From Mucilaginibacter lacusdianchii (GTDB lineage: Bacteria; Bacteroidota; Bacteroidia; Sphingobacteriales; Sphingobacteriaceae): a DNA stretch of 64,000 nucleotides. Numbering within the stretch: position 1 is the first letter of the stretch; the number at the start of each line of letters is the position of its first letter. Where the stretch lies: positions 1-64,000 of the forward strand of contig NZ_WSRW01000007.1 in the NCBI RefSeq assembly GCF_009770985.1. Reading direction: 5' to 3'. The notes under the pieces are model-generated. The model was not told the DNA's origin. It ran no database searches and was given only the letters and a program-made list of their open reading frames with translations. The translations under genes and the position numbers were made by a program. This document shows positions 1-7,820 of this stretch, in pieces.

Positions 1-22
1 GGTTCGAATCCCTCCCTCTCCG
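1..22 (+). tRNA. tRNA-Ser, 3' end only (truncated by window edge)
   Basis: The window opens inside a T-arm. The loop TTCGAAT is at 3-9, its 3' stem strand at 10-14, then a 7-nt acceptor strand CCTCTCC and discriminator G at 22. An acceptor of this sequence with discriminator G is typical of serine tRNAs; the anticodon is outside the window. No CCA is encoded. A tyrosine integrase gene follows 250 bp downstream, so this tRNA end is the probable chromosomal attachment site. Confidence 0.8.
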
Positions 23-47
23 CTGATTACATTTTCAAAAGTTATAA

Positions 48-88
48 AAGCCTTCAAATTCAATGTTTGAGGGCTTTTTTAGTTTTTA
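48..88 (+). terminator. Rho-independent terminator after tRNA-Ser
   Basis: An 11-bp stem (AAGCCTTCAAA at 48-58 pairing with TTTGAGGGCTT at 66-76, one G-T wobble) with a 7-nt loop is followed by a long T tract. It ends the tRNA-Ser transcript. Confidence 0.85.
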
Positions 89-132
89 CGGTGCTCAAAA
101 AACACCATAAAAGCTTAAAATTTATCAGCGTC

Positions 133-172
133 ATTCGTGCGTCTTTTTGCTCGTCAAAAAAGACGCACGAAT
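133..172. repeat. Perfect 16-bp inverted repeat between tRNA and integrase
   Basis: ATTCGTGCGTCTTTTT at 133-148 is exactly repeated in inverse at 157-172, with an 8-nt spacer. It is too symmetrical for a terminator alone and sits between the presumed attachment site and the integrase gene. Plausible roles are a recombinase or excisionase binding site, or a bidirectional terminator insulating the integrase. Confidence 0.7.
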
Positions 173-271
173 ACCTTCACAAGCCACTGATATTCACCCT
201 GTTCAATAGATGTACATCTTGATTTTCAAAGCCTGCAATTCGACATTTGTTTAACCCTTAATTGTTATTTT

Positions 272-1507
272 ATGTTAGAAAAAAGCTTCGGGTTGTTTTT
301 TTACTTAAAGCAATCCAAAAATCAGAAGAAGGGACCACAGTACATCTACCTACGCATCACCGTAGATGGTGTTTCCAAAGAACTCTCTACGAAGAGACAG
401 TGGGAACAGTCTCGATGGAATCAATCTGCCGGACGGGCAACCGGATCAAAAGAAGATGCCAAAGCCTTAAATGCGTATTTAGACGTATTCAACGGGCAAG
501 TATTTCAAGCAAAGAAGGTCCTGATGCAGACTGACCAGGAAATTACCGCCGAGGCGATTAAAAATCTCCTGACTGGTCAGTCTGAACGAAAGAGAACTAT
601 ACTTCAAGCCTTCAAGGAACACAATGACCAGATAAAATCCTTATCCGGAAGGGACTATGCTATTGGGACAGTCAACCGATACAAGATTGCTTATGAACAC
701 ACGGCTTCCTTTATCAAATGGAAATACGATAGTGACGACTTGGAACTGAGAGAACTAAACTATGAATTCGTATCGCAGTTTGCTTATTGGCTGAAGAGCG
801 TTAGGATGTGTGGGCACAATTCAGCGATGAAGTATTTAAAAAACTTTAAAAAGATTGTGCTAGAGTGCATTAAAAAAGACTGGCTCTCCAAGGACCCATT
901 CGTTAATTTTAAAACTACGTTGAAGGAAGTCATTCGGGTTGCCCTTACAAAAGAAGAATTAAGCCGCATAGAAACTAAACTTTTTGAGAACGACCGGCTT
1001 AACCATGTAAAAGATATTTTTCTTTTCAGTTGCTACACCGGTCTGGCATACATAGACGTAGCTAAGCTTCGCCAGTCAGATGTCATAACCGGCGTAGATG
1101 GAGGCTGGTGGATTATTTCCAAACGACATAAAACAGACACCGCGACACGAATTCCGTTACTTCCACCTGCTATTGAAGTATTAAAGAAATACAAAGATAA
1201 CCCTAAATGCAGTAGTAACAATTTAGCACTTCCTGTACTTTCCAACCAGAAAATGAACTCTTATCTGAAGGAAATTGCTGACCGCTGTGGAATTGATAAA
1301 AACCTTACTTTCCATATAGCCAGGCACACATTTGCAACAACCGTTACGCTAAACAACGGTGTTCCGATTGAAAGTGTATCAAAAATGCTGGGACACAAGT
1401 CGCTTAAGCAGACCCAACATTATGCAAAAATTGTGGACATTAAAATTAGCGAAGACATGGCTGTACTAAAACAAAAATTATTGGATAATAACAAACAGAC
1501 AGGGTAA
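272..1507 (+). CDS. Tyrosine recombinase / site-specific integrase (Bacteroidetes type)
   Basis: 411 residues, the usual length for Bacteroidetes integrases. The N-terminal arm-type DNA-binding domain (about 1-90) contains the characteristic YIYLRITVDG and ELSTKRQW stretches. A SAM-like core-binding domain follows (about 100-210), then the catalytic domain. Visible catalytic elements are HIARHTF (the HxxR box), MLGHKSLKQTQHY (second His and the Tyr nucleophile near residue 385). The position of the first catalytic Arg reads GLAYIDV, so Arg I is replaced, as is known for IntDOT-like relatives. The gene lies beside a tRNA-Ser 3' end, which suggests it catalysed insertion of an island there. A hairpin terminator follows. 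Confidence 0.93.
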   Translation: MLEKSFGLFFYLKQSKNQKKGPQYIYLRITVDGVSKELSTKRQWEQSRWNQSAGRATGSKEDAKALNAYLDVFNGQVFQAKKVLMQTDQEITAEAIKNLLTGQSERKRTILQAFKEHNDQIKSLSGRDYAIGTVNRYKIAYEHTASFIKWKYDSDDLELRELNYEFVSQFAYWLKSVRMCGHNSAMKYLKNFKKIVLECIKKDWLSKDPFVNFKTTLKEVIRVALTKEELSRIETKLFENDRLNHVKDIFLFSCYTGLAYIDVAKLRQSDVITGVDGGWWIISKRHKTDTATRIPLLPPAIEVLKKYKDNPKCSSNNLALPVLSNQKMNSYLKEIADRCGIDKNLTFHIARHTFATTVTLNNGVPIESVSKMLGHKSLKQTQHYAKIVDIKISEDMAVLKQKLLDNNKQTG

Positions 1508-1525
1508 ATGGCATATCCGAAGAAG

Positions 1526-1548
1526 CGGCCTACGCAGGCCGTTTCTAT
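1526..1548 (+). terminator. Terminator of integrase gene
   Basis: A 6-bp GC-rich stem (CGGCCT 1526-1531 with AGGCCG 1536-1541), 4-nt loop and a short T-rich tail, placed 18 bp after the integrase stop codon. Confidence 0.6.
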
Positions 1549-1707
1549 CAAGGTTTTGTTTAGGAGAAACACTCATTAAGCTTTCTTAACATGATTGTTG
1601 TCTATTGCGCAGTTAAGAGTCTATAGACTTCAGCCACCCCTTACCAGCATAAGAGCGGACTCGTGGAAGTGGTGTAAACGTAGAAACTATGAACTACATT
1701 TCCAGAG

Positions 1708-1917
1708 TCACCAAATGCTCACCACTTTTTTGAGAAGATTCGAATGAAATATTGATGCGAGACTTATGTTAAGCTAAGTTGTTCTATGATTTGTCCATTA
1801 TCGATAAATTTTGACCTATCTTTTATCGGAATGGACGGAACTCGAACTTTCCCTAAAAAACCGCGATTAAACAATATTTATAAACTTTTCAAATCGGTGC
1901 TCACCAAATGCTCACCA
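1708..1917. repeat. Pair of 17-bp direct repeats downstream of integrase
   Basis: TCACCAAATGCTCACCA occurs at 1708-1724 and again at 1901-1917, and each copy contains an internal partial duplication of TCACCA(A). Between them (about 1826-1850) lies text resembling a degenerate tRNA T-arm read on the minus strand (GGACGGAACTCGAAC). This is consistent with old attachment-site remnants or recombinase arm sites. No gene is visible in 1508-1982 otherwise. Confidence 0.5.
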
Positions 1918-1924
1918 ATTTTCA

Positions 1925-2389
1925 TACTATTAGACTGTAATTGACTAATCAAATATAAAACAATAACATTTAAAATGCAATATTGTACGATTATCATATA
2001 GATAATATGGCTGCCTCCCCTGGAGTGTATCAGTGGATAAGCGTTTCAGATTTTAATACAGGCTTATTTAAATGTGCCGATCGAAATCATCTGAAAATGA
2101 GCATATCAATATCTCTTTCCTGCTTCACAAACCGGAACCCTAATTGGAGAGCGCATGTTGCAGATCACCTTTCTTTTCCGGCAGATAAGTAAAGGCGATA
2201 TCTATCTATTTGCGTTGCCGGTTTCTTCTACGACCGGCATTTTTACTAGCCCAAAATCTTCCAAATACCTGGCAATAGCAGAGGGACGAACGCCACCGCC
2301 CGTGAACGTGCCACTCCCGCCGGCCATTTCTTCCTCATATACAGTCGATAGCTTGAGCGCTTTCACTTCAACCGGATCGTTTACCATAA
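1925..2389. other. Gene-poor, probably decayed stretch
   Basis: Only short open frames occur here. The longest sensible one is on the minus strand at 2202-2387 (61 codons, with a Gly-rich GGSGTFTGGG stretch followed by VRPSAIARYLEDFGL), which I do not recognise and which ends exactly where the helicase remnant on the other strand begins. A second short minus-strand frame near 2100-2140 is closed by stops. I read the segment as fragments left by successive insertions rather than as functional genes. Confidence 0.4.
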
Positions 2390-2679
2390 GCAGAAATCGC
2401 CGAAGAACGCCGCGTGTTATATGTGGCCATGACTAGAGCCAGCATAGAAACTTCCTTTTATACGATGCAATTAATCCTAGTAAATTCGTTATTGAGTTCA
2501 ACGAAAACGTGGGTCACGATTCTGCAACTACCATCCGCTGCCCTGAATACAAAAGTTTTATGGTTAAAAGAAAAGGGCCATTCAGTGAGTTTTATGGTTG
2601 CACCAACTATCCGGAATGCAACGGTAAAATAACACTTGTTTCCGACATTACTGCACATTTGCTTAAGAAATATTTTTAA
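2390..2679 (+). pseudogene. Remnant of UvrD/Rep-family helicase C-terminus with zinc ribbon
   Basis: Translation from 2390 gives the helicase motif VI text EERRVLYVAMTRAS. After a one-base frame change near 2445-2455 it continues as FLLYDAINPSKFVIEFNENV and then a topoisomerase-type zinc-ribbon tail (RCPEYKSFMVKRKG, then YGCTNYPECNGK) ending at the TAA at 2677-2679. One Cys of the ribbon (expected after CP) is changed to Tyr. Everything upstream of motif VI, including the Walker motifs, is missing, and an in-frame stop precedes the recognisable part. The piece is therefore a 5'-truncated, frameshifted relic. Functional relatives are superfamily 1 DNA helicases with a C-terminal zinc finger. 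Confidence 0.75.
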
Positions 2680-2736
2680 GTGTAATCGTCGTAAGTAGGA
2701 TTTAGCAAGACTCAGCTGTTTAGTTGTATCTGGCGT

Positions 2737-3786
2737 TTATTGTGTCAGCCAGTTTCTGACCTGTTGAAAGACTGAGCTTTTCTGTCCGGTCTTATCTGTA
2801 TAGTCATAGAGGTACTTATTGTAAATGTAAAGTGTCAGTGGTTTTAAGCGACGGTCAGTTTCGATTGGATGAAAACCACCTGCCGTATAATATTCCATGT
2901 GCCCATTAATCTTTATATACCAAACATGGCCAATCCCATTTTTCGTAATAGTGTCCGGCTGTGTAATTTGTTTCAGGCCGGCGACAGTTGAGGGCTTCAA
3001 TGCTGGCACATTTTGATTTTGCAGTTGGCCCGTGCAGGCTACTGGCTGGTAATGATCCTCAGCCCAGATGACACACTGATTTAACCCAGCCACAGGCTGA
3101 ACAACGGCGTGGCTTGGCTCCTGCTTTTGTCGAGGCGCCAATAACCAAACGGCTCCACCTAATGGCAGCAATAGCAGTAATAATACATAACGTTTTCTAA
3201 GGAAAGATTTTTTCTCTACCGATTGGTCTTCGGGCTTCGAAGAGAAACCAGTAGTGGCTGGTTCGTCCTTCTCTCGATGATCTTGCTCTGGTTGCTCGTC
3301 TTGCTGTTGAAAGAGGTTTGTTAAAGGCTGCATTGGCTGGATGTGAGCTGTTTCATTTGAAGCCGGCATTGCGATAGAAAATGAGGAGTTTTCGGACACA
3401 GCTGCCTCCACAGCATCTCGTGTCTCGTACATTCGGGCATAGTCAGGCTTGTAGGGCCTTTCTTTATAATCAATCAACCAAGCCAGCAATTCAATATTTA
3501 GGGCATGAGTACTACTAGAAGCGTCATTTAAGAAATTACTGACCTTTTTAAATTTATTAACCCCCAATTGCCAAACGGCCTGACTGAAATCATTGCTGGT
3601 ACCCATCTTAAAATATTTCCTTAGAAAGGGCTCATCCTTTTTATCAAAACGAGTTTCCAGGGCTTCCAGACAAGCATCTCTCAACTTTGCCGGTGTTGGA
3701 TGCGGAAAGCCCAGCGAAAGGCTGCCCGCAGCCTTCTTTTTTTTATAGTCTTTTAGGACCAGGGATTCATATTCAGCAAACGTCAT
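2737..3786 (-). CDS. Hypothetical protein with one transmembrane segment
   Basis: 349 residues, function not recognised. The first ~115 residues are a soluble, Lys/Glu-rich domain. A low-complexity Gln/Glu/Pro linker (about 140-190) leads to a basic patch (KKSFLRKRY) and one hydrophobic segment (about 201-217). The C-terminal ~130 residues, presumably periplasmic, contain a Cys pair (CVIWAEDHYQPVAC) and an aromatic-rich C-terminus (HVWYIKINGHMEYYTAGG). The start gives a clean N-terminus MTFAEYE; no signal peptide precedes it. It stands alone, transcribed away from the small-peptide gene at 4143. I know of similar uncharacterised proteins in Sphingobacteriaceae accessory DNA, but no role can be inferred. 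Confidence 0.75.
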   Translation of the reverse strand: MTFAEYESLVLKDYKKKKAAGSLSLGFPHPTPAKLRDACLEALETRFDKKDEPFLRKYFKMGTSNDFSQAVWQLGVNKFKKVSNFLNDASSSTHALNIELLAWLIDYKERPYKPDYARMYETRDAVEAAVSENSSFSIAMPASNETAHIQPMQPLTNLFQQQDEQPEQDHREKDEPATTGFSSKPEDQSVEKKSFLRKRYVLLLLLLPLGGAVWLLAPRQKQEPSHAVVQPVAGLNQCVIWAEDHYQPVACTGQLQNQNVPALKPSTVAGLKQITQPDTITKNGIGHVWYIKINGHMEYYTAGGFHPIETDRRLKPLTLYIYNKYLYDYTDKTGQKSSVFQQVRNWLTQ

Positions 3787-3909
3787 TTCAAAAATTTAAG
3801 GGTAAAGCTAAAGGATTTTCCGGAATCCTCATGGCCGTTTGAGAATTCTGCAGGAATTGGGTCAGAATTTAAGGAACTATCGGAAGTACCTGTATTAAAA
3901 GGGGTTAAG

Positions 3910-4142
3910 GCAATATACTTTTGCTTCCGTAATCAGATGAAACCTCGATAGCTAGCGAGGTGGTGCACACATCTTCTTACAATAATGAGCAGCGAGAGCG
4001 GCAGCAGGTACCTGGCTTGGGAAGCGGTTATCGGCTTCTGCAATCAAAGCTCATACTTCCCAAACAATGCGGTTGGCAGACCGGCATAACAGCCTGATGC
4101 TGTATGCTCCTGCTGAGTTTTAAACCCTTAAATTCTTAAAAA
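3910..4142 (+). promoter_or_regulatory. Promoter and structured ~200-nt leader ahead of small peptide gene
   Basis: A Bacteroidota-like -7 box TACTTTTG lies at 3916-3923, more than 200 bp upstream of the ATG at 4143. The intervening RNA could fold: ACCTCG 3942-3947 with CGAGGT 3956-3961, and TTGGGAAG 4017-4024 with CTTCCCAA 4056-4063. No open frame fills the interval. It is either a long regulatory 5' UTR or an independent small RNA. Confidence 0.4.
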
Positions 4143-4310
4143 ATGTTAGAAATGCTAGTAGCCATATTATTGGCTTTGGGATGTCCTGTGCCGCCAAATT
4201 TACCTCACGGTCCGGGCACAATAATTACGACACAAGATGATGGTGACACCGGTGGTGATGAAGGCCACTTACCGCCACCTAAACCACCTACCGGCACGAT
4301 CGGAGGATAA
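4143..4310 (+). CDS. Small secreted or membrane-anchored peptide (55 aa)
   Basis: Reading from the ATG at 4143 gives a 55-residue peptide. It has a hydrophobic N-terminus (MLEMLVAILLALGC) followed by a Pro/Gly/Asp-rich, probably unstructured tail ending PPTGTIGG. The Cys at position 14 after a short hydrophobic run could be a lipid-attachment site, though the n-region lacks positive charge. A strong terminator begins 6 bp after the stop, which supports this as a genuine monocistronic transcript. The function is not recognised. Confidence 0.6.
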   Translation: MLEMLVAILLALGCPVPPNLPHGPGTIITTQDDGDTGGDEGHLPPPKPPTGTIGG

Positions 4311-4316
4311 TTAGAA

Positions 4317-4343
4317 AAGGCAAGGTCTTCCTTGCCTTTTTTT
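4317..4343 (+). terminator. Strong rho-independent terminator
   Basis: Perfect 9-bp stem AAGGCAAGG (4317-4325) / CCTTGCCTT (4330-4338) with a TCTT loop and seven Ts. It closes the 55-aa peptide transcript and lies just ahead of the histidine kinase gene. Confidence 0.9.
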
Positions 4344-4406
4344 GTGTTCCGTTCAATTTCTTTTTGGCCTCTTAATTATTACTTTAGAGTTCCCAAAAGC
4401 CCTAAT

Positions 4407-6080
4407 TTGAAAAAGCTATTCTTGTTTGCGTATATTACGCTATTATATCTAGTCAGTTGCCAACATAAGCCCAGCCCTCACGCTGTTACCTCTACAGCTG
4501 ATTTTGATAAAGCATATAATTTTCTAACCGTAAACCAGGACTCCGCATTTTATTATTTTAACAAACTGGTGGCCGAATCACGTGATAGCCTGCAAGTTGC
4601 ACTGGCCTATACCAATATGGCGATGATCCAATCGGATGCGGGTGATTATTTTGGTGCGCAGGAAAGTTTAATTTCCTCTCTCCGCTTTTTACGTGAAGGT
4701 CATCTAGAGCACCGGCCATATCAAGCTCAAAATTTCAACGAGTTGGCTATTACGTCCATCAAACTTAAAAATTACGATGAAGCCATAGATTTTTGCAGCC
4801 AGGGCTTGGCACTGACCAGAGACAGTAGCTTTCAGACAACCATCCTTAATAACCAAGCCAATGCCTACCGATACAAAAGGAATTACCGTTCTGCGTTAGA
4901 ACTTTATCGGAAAGCAATAACCTTAACTAAAAATGGAAGTAAAGCACACGCCCGCATCCAAACAAACTATGCCATCACAAAATGGCTTAACAAGCCGGTG
5001 TATAATCCGGTGCCTGAACTAAACAAGGCCCTTTATATACGAATAGCAGAAAATGATCTATGGGGGCAAAATTCAAGTTACGCGCATTTGGCAGACTATT
5101 ACCGTATAGCTCGACCAGATTCGGCCCTTATATATGCAAACCGGATGTATCAGGTTGCTCGCCGCCTGGGAAGTCCGGACGATGAAATGGAGGCATTGCA
5201 AAAATTAATTGCACTCAGCCCTAGTTCCGTTTCTAAACAATATTTTTCACGGTTTAATTTCTTGAATGATAGCCTACAGACGAGAAGGAATGCAGCCAAA
5301 AATCAATTTGCTTTAATTCGGTTCAATACCGAAAAGCACAAAGCGGATAAATTGAAATTACAGAAAGACAATGCCGATCAGAACAGTCAGATCATCAAAC
5401 AATGGGCTATCATTGTAATTATCGTCATCTTCGCAGTAGCAGGGGGCATCATTTACCGACAGCATTCACGCCGCAAGCAAGCGGAAACGGAAGCTAAAGC
5501 CCAACAGCAGATACAGGAGTATCAGCTTAGCACGTCCAAAAAGATTCACGACGTGGTGGCTAATGGACTTTATCAGGTGATGACGGAGATTGAACATCAA
5601 CCCGATCTGGACAAGGACTTATTGGCCACCAGGATTGACGTTCTTTACAAACAATCAAGGGCAATCTCTTACAATAAGCCGTTAGAGCTTATACATCAAG
5701 ACTTCCACCAAGAAATCACTGATATGCTGGACTCATTCAGCAGTCCTCAAACCACTTTTCTTACCGCCGGGCATAATGAACAAACATGGACTGGTATCAA
5801 CATTTCTATTTTCAATGAGATCAAGACCATCTTACTTGAACTCCTGATTAATATGAAGAAACATAGTCAGGCAGATCGCGTAGTGCTAAAATTTCAACGA
5901 GATGCACAGGGCCTACGGATAAAGTACCAGGATAATGGAATAGGGTTGCCTGAGCCCATTCCGTTGGGCAATGGTTTGACAAATACGGGAAACCGTATCA
6001 AGGCCATTCATGGATCTATTACTTTTGGCACTAACAATGGCGGAGGTCTCCTTATAGATATATCCATACCCATCGTTTAA
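4407..6080 (+). CDS. TPR-containing lipoprotein sensor histidine kinase
   Basis: The open frame extends upstream into the terminator, so I place the start at the TTG at 4407, which gives a clean lipoprotein signal (MKKLFLFAYITLLYLVSC; lipid Cys 18) and 557 residues. The periplasmic part has tetratricopeptide-like helical repeats. A membrane segment (WAIIVIIVIFAVAGGIIY) near residues 333-350 is followed by a coiled coil. The dimerisation helix reads KKIHDVVANGLYQVM, with His381 as the likely phospho-acceptor, close to the HisKA_3/NarX-type pattern. The ATPase domain shows the N box (LLELLINMKKHSQA) and G boxes (DNGIGLPE, GNGLTNTGNRI). The gene is 12 bp upstream of the response regulator and probably co-transcribed with it. 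Confidence 0.9.
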   Translation: MKKLFLFAYITLLYLVSCQHKPSPHAVTSTADFDKAYNFLTVNQDSAFYYFNKLVAESRDSLQVALAYTNMAMIQSDAGDYFGAQESLISSLRFLREGHLEHRPYQAQNFNELAITSIKLKNYDEAIDFCSQGLALTRDSSFQTTILNNQANAYRYKRNYRSALELYRKAITLTKNGSKAHARIQTNYAITKWLNKPVYNPVPELNKALYIRIAENDLWGQNSSYAHLADYYRIARPDSALIYANRMYQVARRLGSPDDEMEALQKLIALSPSSVSKQYFSRFNFLNDSLQTRRNAAKNQFALIRFNTEKHKADKLKLQKDNADQNSQIIKQWAIIVIIVIFAVAGGIIYRQHSRRKQAETEAKAQQQIQEYQLSTSKKIHDVVANGLYQVMTEIEHQPDLDKDLLATRIDVLYKQSRAISYNKPLELIHQDFHQEITDMLDSFSSPQTTFLTAGHNEQTWTGINISIFNEIKTILLELLINMKKHSQADRVVLKFQRDAQGLRIKYQDNGIGLPEPIPLGNGLTNTGNRIKAIHGSITFGTNNGGGLLIDISIPIV

Positions 6081-6092
6081 CCATCCAACCTT

Positions 6093-6758
6093 ATGTTTAA
6101 AAAAGTTCTGATTGCTGAAGATCACCAAATGACCAGCCTTTCCATACGAAACATTATAAAAGAATGGACTACAACGGAGTCCGATTATGTATACGATTGT
6201 GATGAGGCTTTCTCCCGTATCAAGATAGCCTTGCGTAATGATGTTCCTTACGACTTACTGATTACTGACCTTTCTTTTGTCGAAGATGGTTATGCCTCGA
6301 CCCTTAAAGACGGAAAAGCATTAATACAGGCTGTTCGTTCTCTTCAGCCCGACATGAAAATATTGATATTTTCCGGCGAATATAAAGCTGAGCTGATACG
6401 TCCGATCTTTGACGAACTTCAAATTAACGGCTACGTTTGTAAAGGCCGGCAAGATTCGCAGGAATTAGCAGAAGCGCTTCAAAAGATATCAGAAGGACGT
6501 GTCTATATGCCGTCTCAACTTAGCACCCACTCTAGGAAGAGGCCAGTCTACCAATTCACCGACTATGATTTAGCCATTATTACATTACTCTCACAAGGTT
6601 TCCGGCAGAAGGAGATACCTGCGCAGTTGGAGCAGATGAACTTACGTCCTTGGAGCCTCAGCAGTGTCGAAAAAAAACTTAATACCATGAGAGAGTTCCT
6701 AGGCTTTACCAAGAATGAGCAGTTGGTAGCCTGCTGCAAGGATGCAGATCTCATTTAA
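6093..6758 (+). CDS. Response regulator, receiver plus LuxR-like HTH
   Basis: 221 residues. The receiver domain (about 1-125) has the acidic pair Glu9/Asp10 (LIAEDHQ), the phosphorylation site Asp59 (LLITDL) and Lys108 in YVCKGRQ. The C-terminal ~65 residues form a divergent LuxR/NarL-type helix-turn-helix (TDYDLAIITLLSQGFRQKEI, then SVEKKLNTMREFLG). It is the partner of the kinase just upstream. A perfect palindrome at 6908-6923 downstream is a candidate binding site. Confidence 0.9.
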   Translation: MFKKVLIAEDHQMTSLSIRNIIKEWTTTESDYVYDCDEAFSRIKIALRNDVPYDLLITDLSFVEDGYASTLKDGKALIQAVRSLQPDMKILIFSGEYKAELIRPIFDELQINGYVCKGRQDSQELAEALQKISEGRVYMPSQLSTHSRKRPVYQFTDYDLAIITLLSQGFRQKEIPAQLEQMNLRPWSLSSVEKKLNTMREFLGFTKNEQLVACCKDADLI

Positions 6759-6907
6759 GTATTTGCGACTATCTAAGTTATTTAATAAAGAACGTTAAAG
6801 CGCTGCCGTCCTTTGATCTGCTTGCCAATGCTTGCCTATCATTCACTACAGACCCTCCTTCATTCTGACCTGTCTTCTTACCACGCATTTAAAGAAACTT
6901 TTTAATG

Positions 6908-6952
6908 TTACGGTTTTCCGTAAAAAACACTGACACAGGCGGTTTACTTTTG
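6908..6952 (+). promoter_or_regulatory. Palindromic operator and promoter before small Cys-rich gene
   Basis: TTACGGTTTTCCGTAA at 6908-6923 is a perfect 6-bp inverted repeat with a 4-nt spacer. A TACTTTTG -7 box follows at 6945-6952, placing transcription start near 6958 and the ATG at 6979. The site sits where an activator would bind, and the nearest candidate regulator is the LuxR-type protein encoded immediately upstream. Confidence 0.45.
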
Positions 6953-6978
6953 AGTCATTGAAAGGAAAGCATGCCGAT

Positions 6979-7188
6979 ATGAAGAAATATTACGTCAACA
7001 CCAATCCGCAGCCTGGCACCGGAGATCAAGAAGTGCACAACGAAAGCTGCTCTTATTTGCGCCTGGTGGTCAGTAAAATTGATTTAGGGTACCACTGCAC
7101 CTGCGCTTCAGCAGTTACTGCTGCAAAAAGGTACTATACCAGAGCCGACGGATGCTATTACTGCTCGCCAACGTGTCATAAGAGCTAA
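6979..7188 (+). CDS. Small Cys-rich protein (69 aa)
   Basis: The start at 6979 (MKKYYVNTNPQ) is preferred over an in-frame extension that would begin at the inferred transcription start. The protein carries seven cysteines in a pattern CSYL...YHCTCA...GCYYCSPTC plus HxxSC and a terminal CHKS, suggesting one or two metal-binding clusters. Similar short uncharacterised proteins occur in Bacteroidota, but no function is known to me. It follows the palindromic site at 6908 and precedes another small Cys-containing gene. Confidence 0.7.
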   Translation: MKKYYVNTNPQPGTGDQEVHNESCSYLRLVVSKIDLGYHCTCASAVTAAKRYYTRADGCYYCSPTCHKS

Positions 7189-7294
7189 CCGCAGTTTTTA
7201 GGATGAACACACACTTAGAGTCTTGCCTTCTTCGGCAGCAGAGTGAATCTTAAATGTGCTGTATGTCGCCGGATTCGAAGTCGCTTAGCTGTAT

Positions 7295-7507
7295 ATGAAA
7301 ACCCTTGTTATCTCTTTACTCATTGGCTGCAATACCTCGCCGCATGCTGATACCTCAAAGGTGTACGTCTGTGAAAGTAAGTATGCAAAAAAGTATCACT
7401 TAATATCGTCATGCCGCGGGTTAAGCAACTGCAATTACCGAATTAAAAAGGTAACCGTCAAGTACGCGAAGACCGCCGGCAAAACTTTATGTAAATGGGA
7501 AGACTAA
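7295..7507 (+). CDS. Small protein with KYHxxxxCRGL motif, probably exported
   Basis: 70 residues. A short hydrophobic N-terminus ending in Cys (MKTLVISLLIGC) suggests a lipoprotein signal. The body reads VYVCESKYAKKYHLISSCRG followed by LSNC and ends KTLCKWED. The pattern (K)YHxxxCxxL...CxxC/E resembles the small zinc-binding module appended to some secreted nucleases and seen alone in many Bacteroidota. The likely fold is a metal-binding knot; the biological role is unknown. It is on the same strand as the Cys-rich gene 106 bp upstream. Confidence 0.65.
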   Translation: MKTLVISLLIGCNTSPHADTSKVYVCESKYAKKYHLISSCRGLSNCNYRIKKVTVKYAKTAGKTLCKWED

Positions 7508-7583
7508 GTCGACGTAGGCAAAGAAAGATATAGATAAAAATCAAAGCATAACCTTAAAATACTAAAACCTAAACCTCATCACA

Positions 7584-7718
7584 ATGGAACTGATTGCTTA
7601 CTTCATAGCCGCCCTTAGTACAGGCACATTACTGGGCTGGCTACTATTCAAGTGCACGGCTGCCATTTATGCATCAGTGCGTAAAGCTTACGCTATAAAC
7701 CGCCGGAAACTTTACTGA
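7584..7718 (+). CDS. Small single-pass membrane protein (44 aa)
   Basis: The ATG at 7584 opens a 44-residue frame with one membrane helix (LIAYFIAALSTGTLLGWLLF) and a basic C-terminal tail (SVRKAYAINRRKLY). It fits inside an otherwise empty gap. Small proteins of this build are common in Bacteroidota mobile DNA; no function is assigned. Confidence 0.45.
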   Translation: MELIAYFIAALSTGTLLGWLLFKCTAAIYASVRKAYAINRRKLY

Positions 7719-7820
7719 AATGACACGTGAAGCAGGTCTGAATAAGAAATGTCATTACCACTAGAGATTAGTCCAAGAAAAATAAACCAACCTTTTTACC
7801 ACAAATCATAATTACAACTT

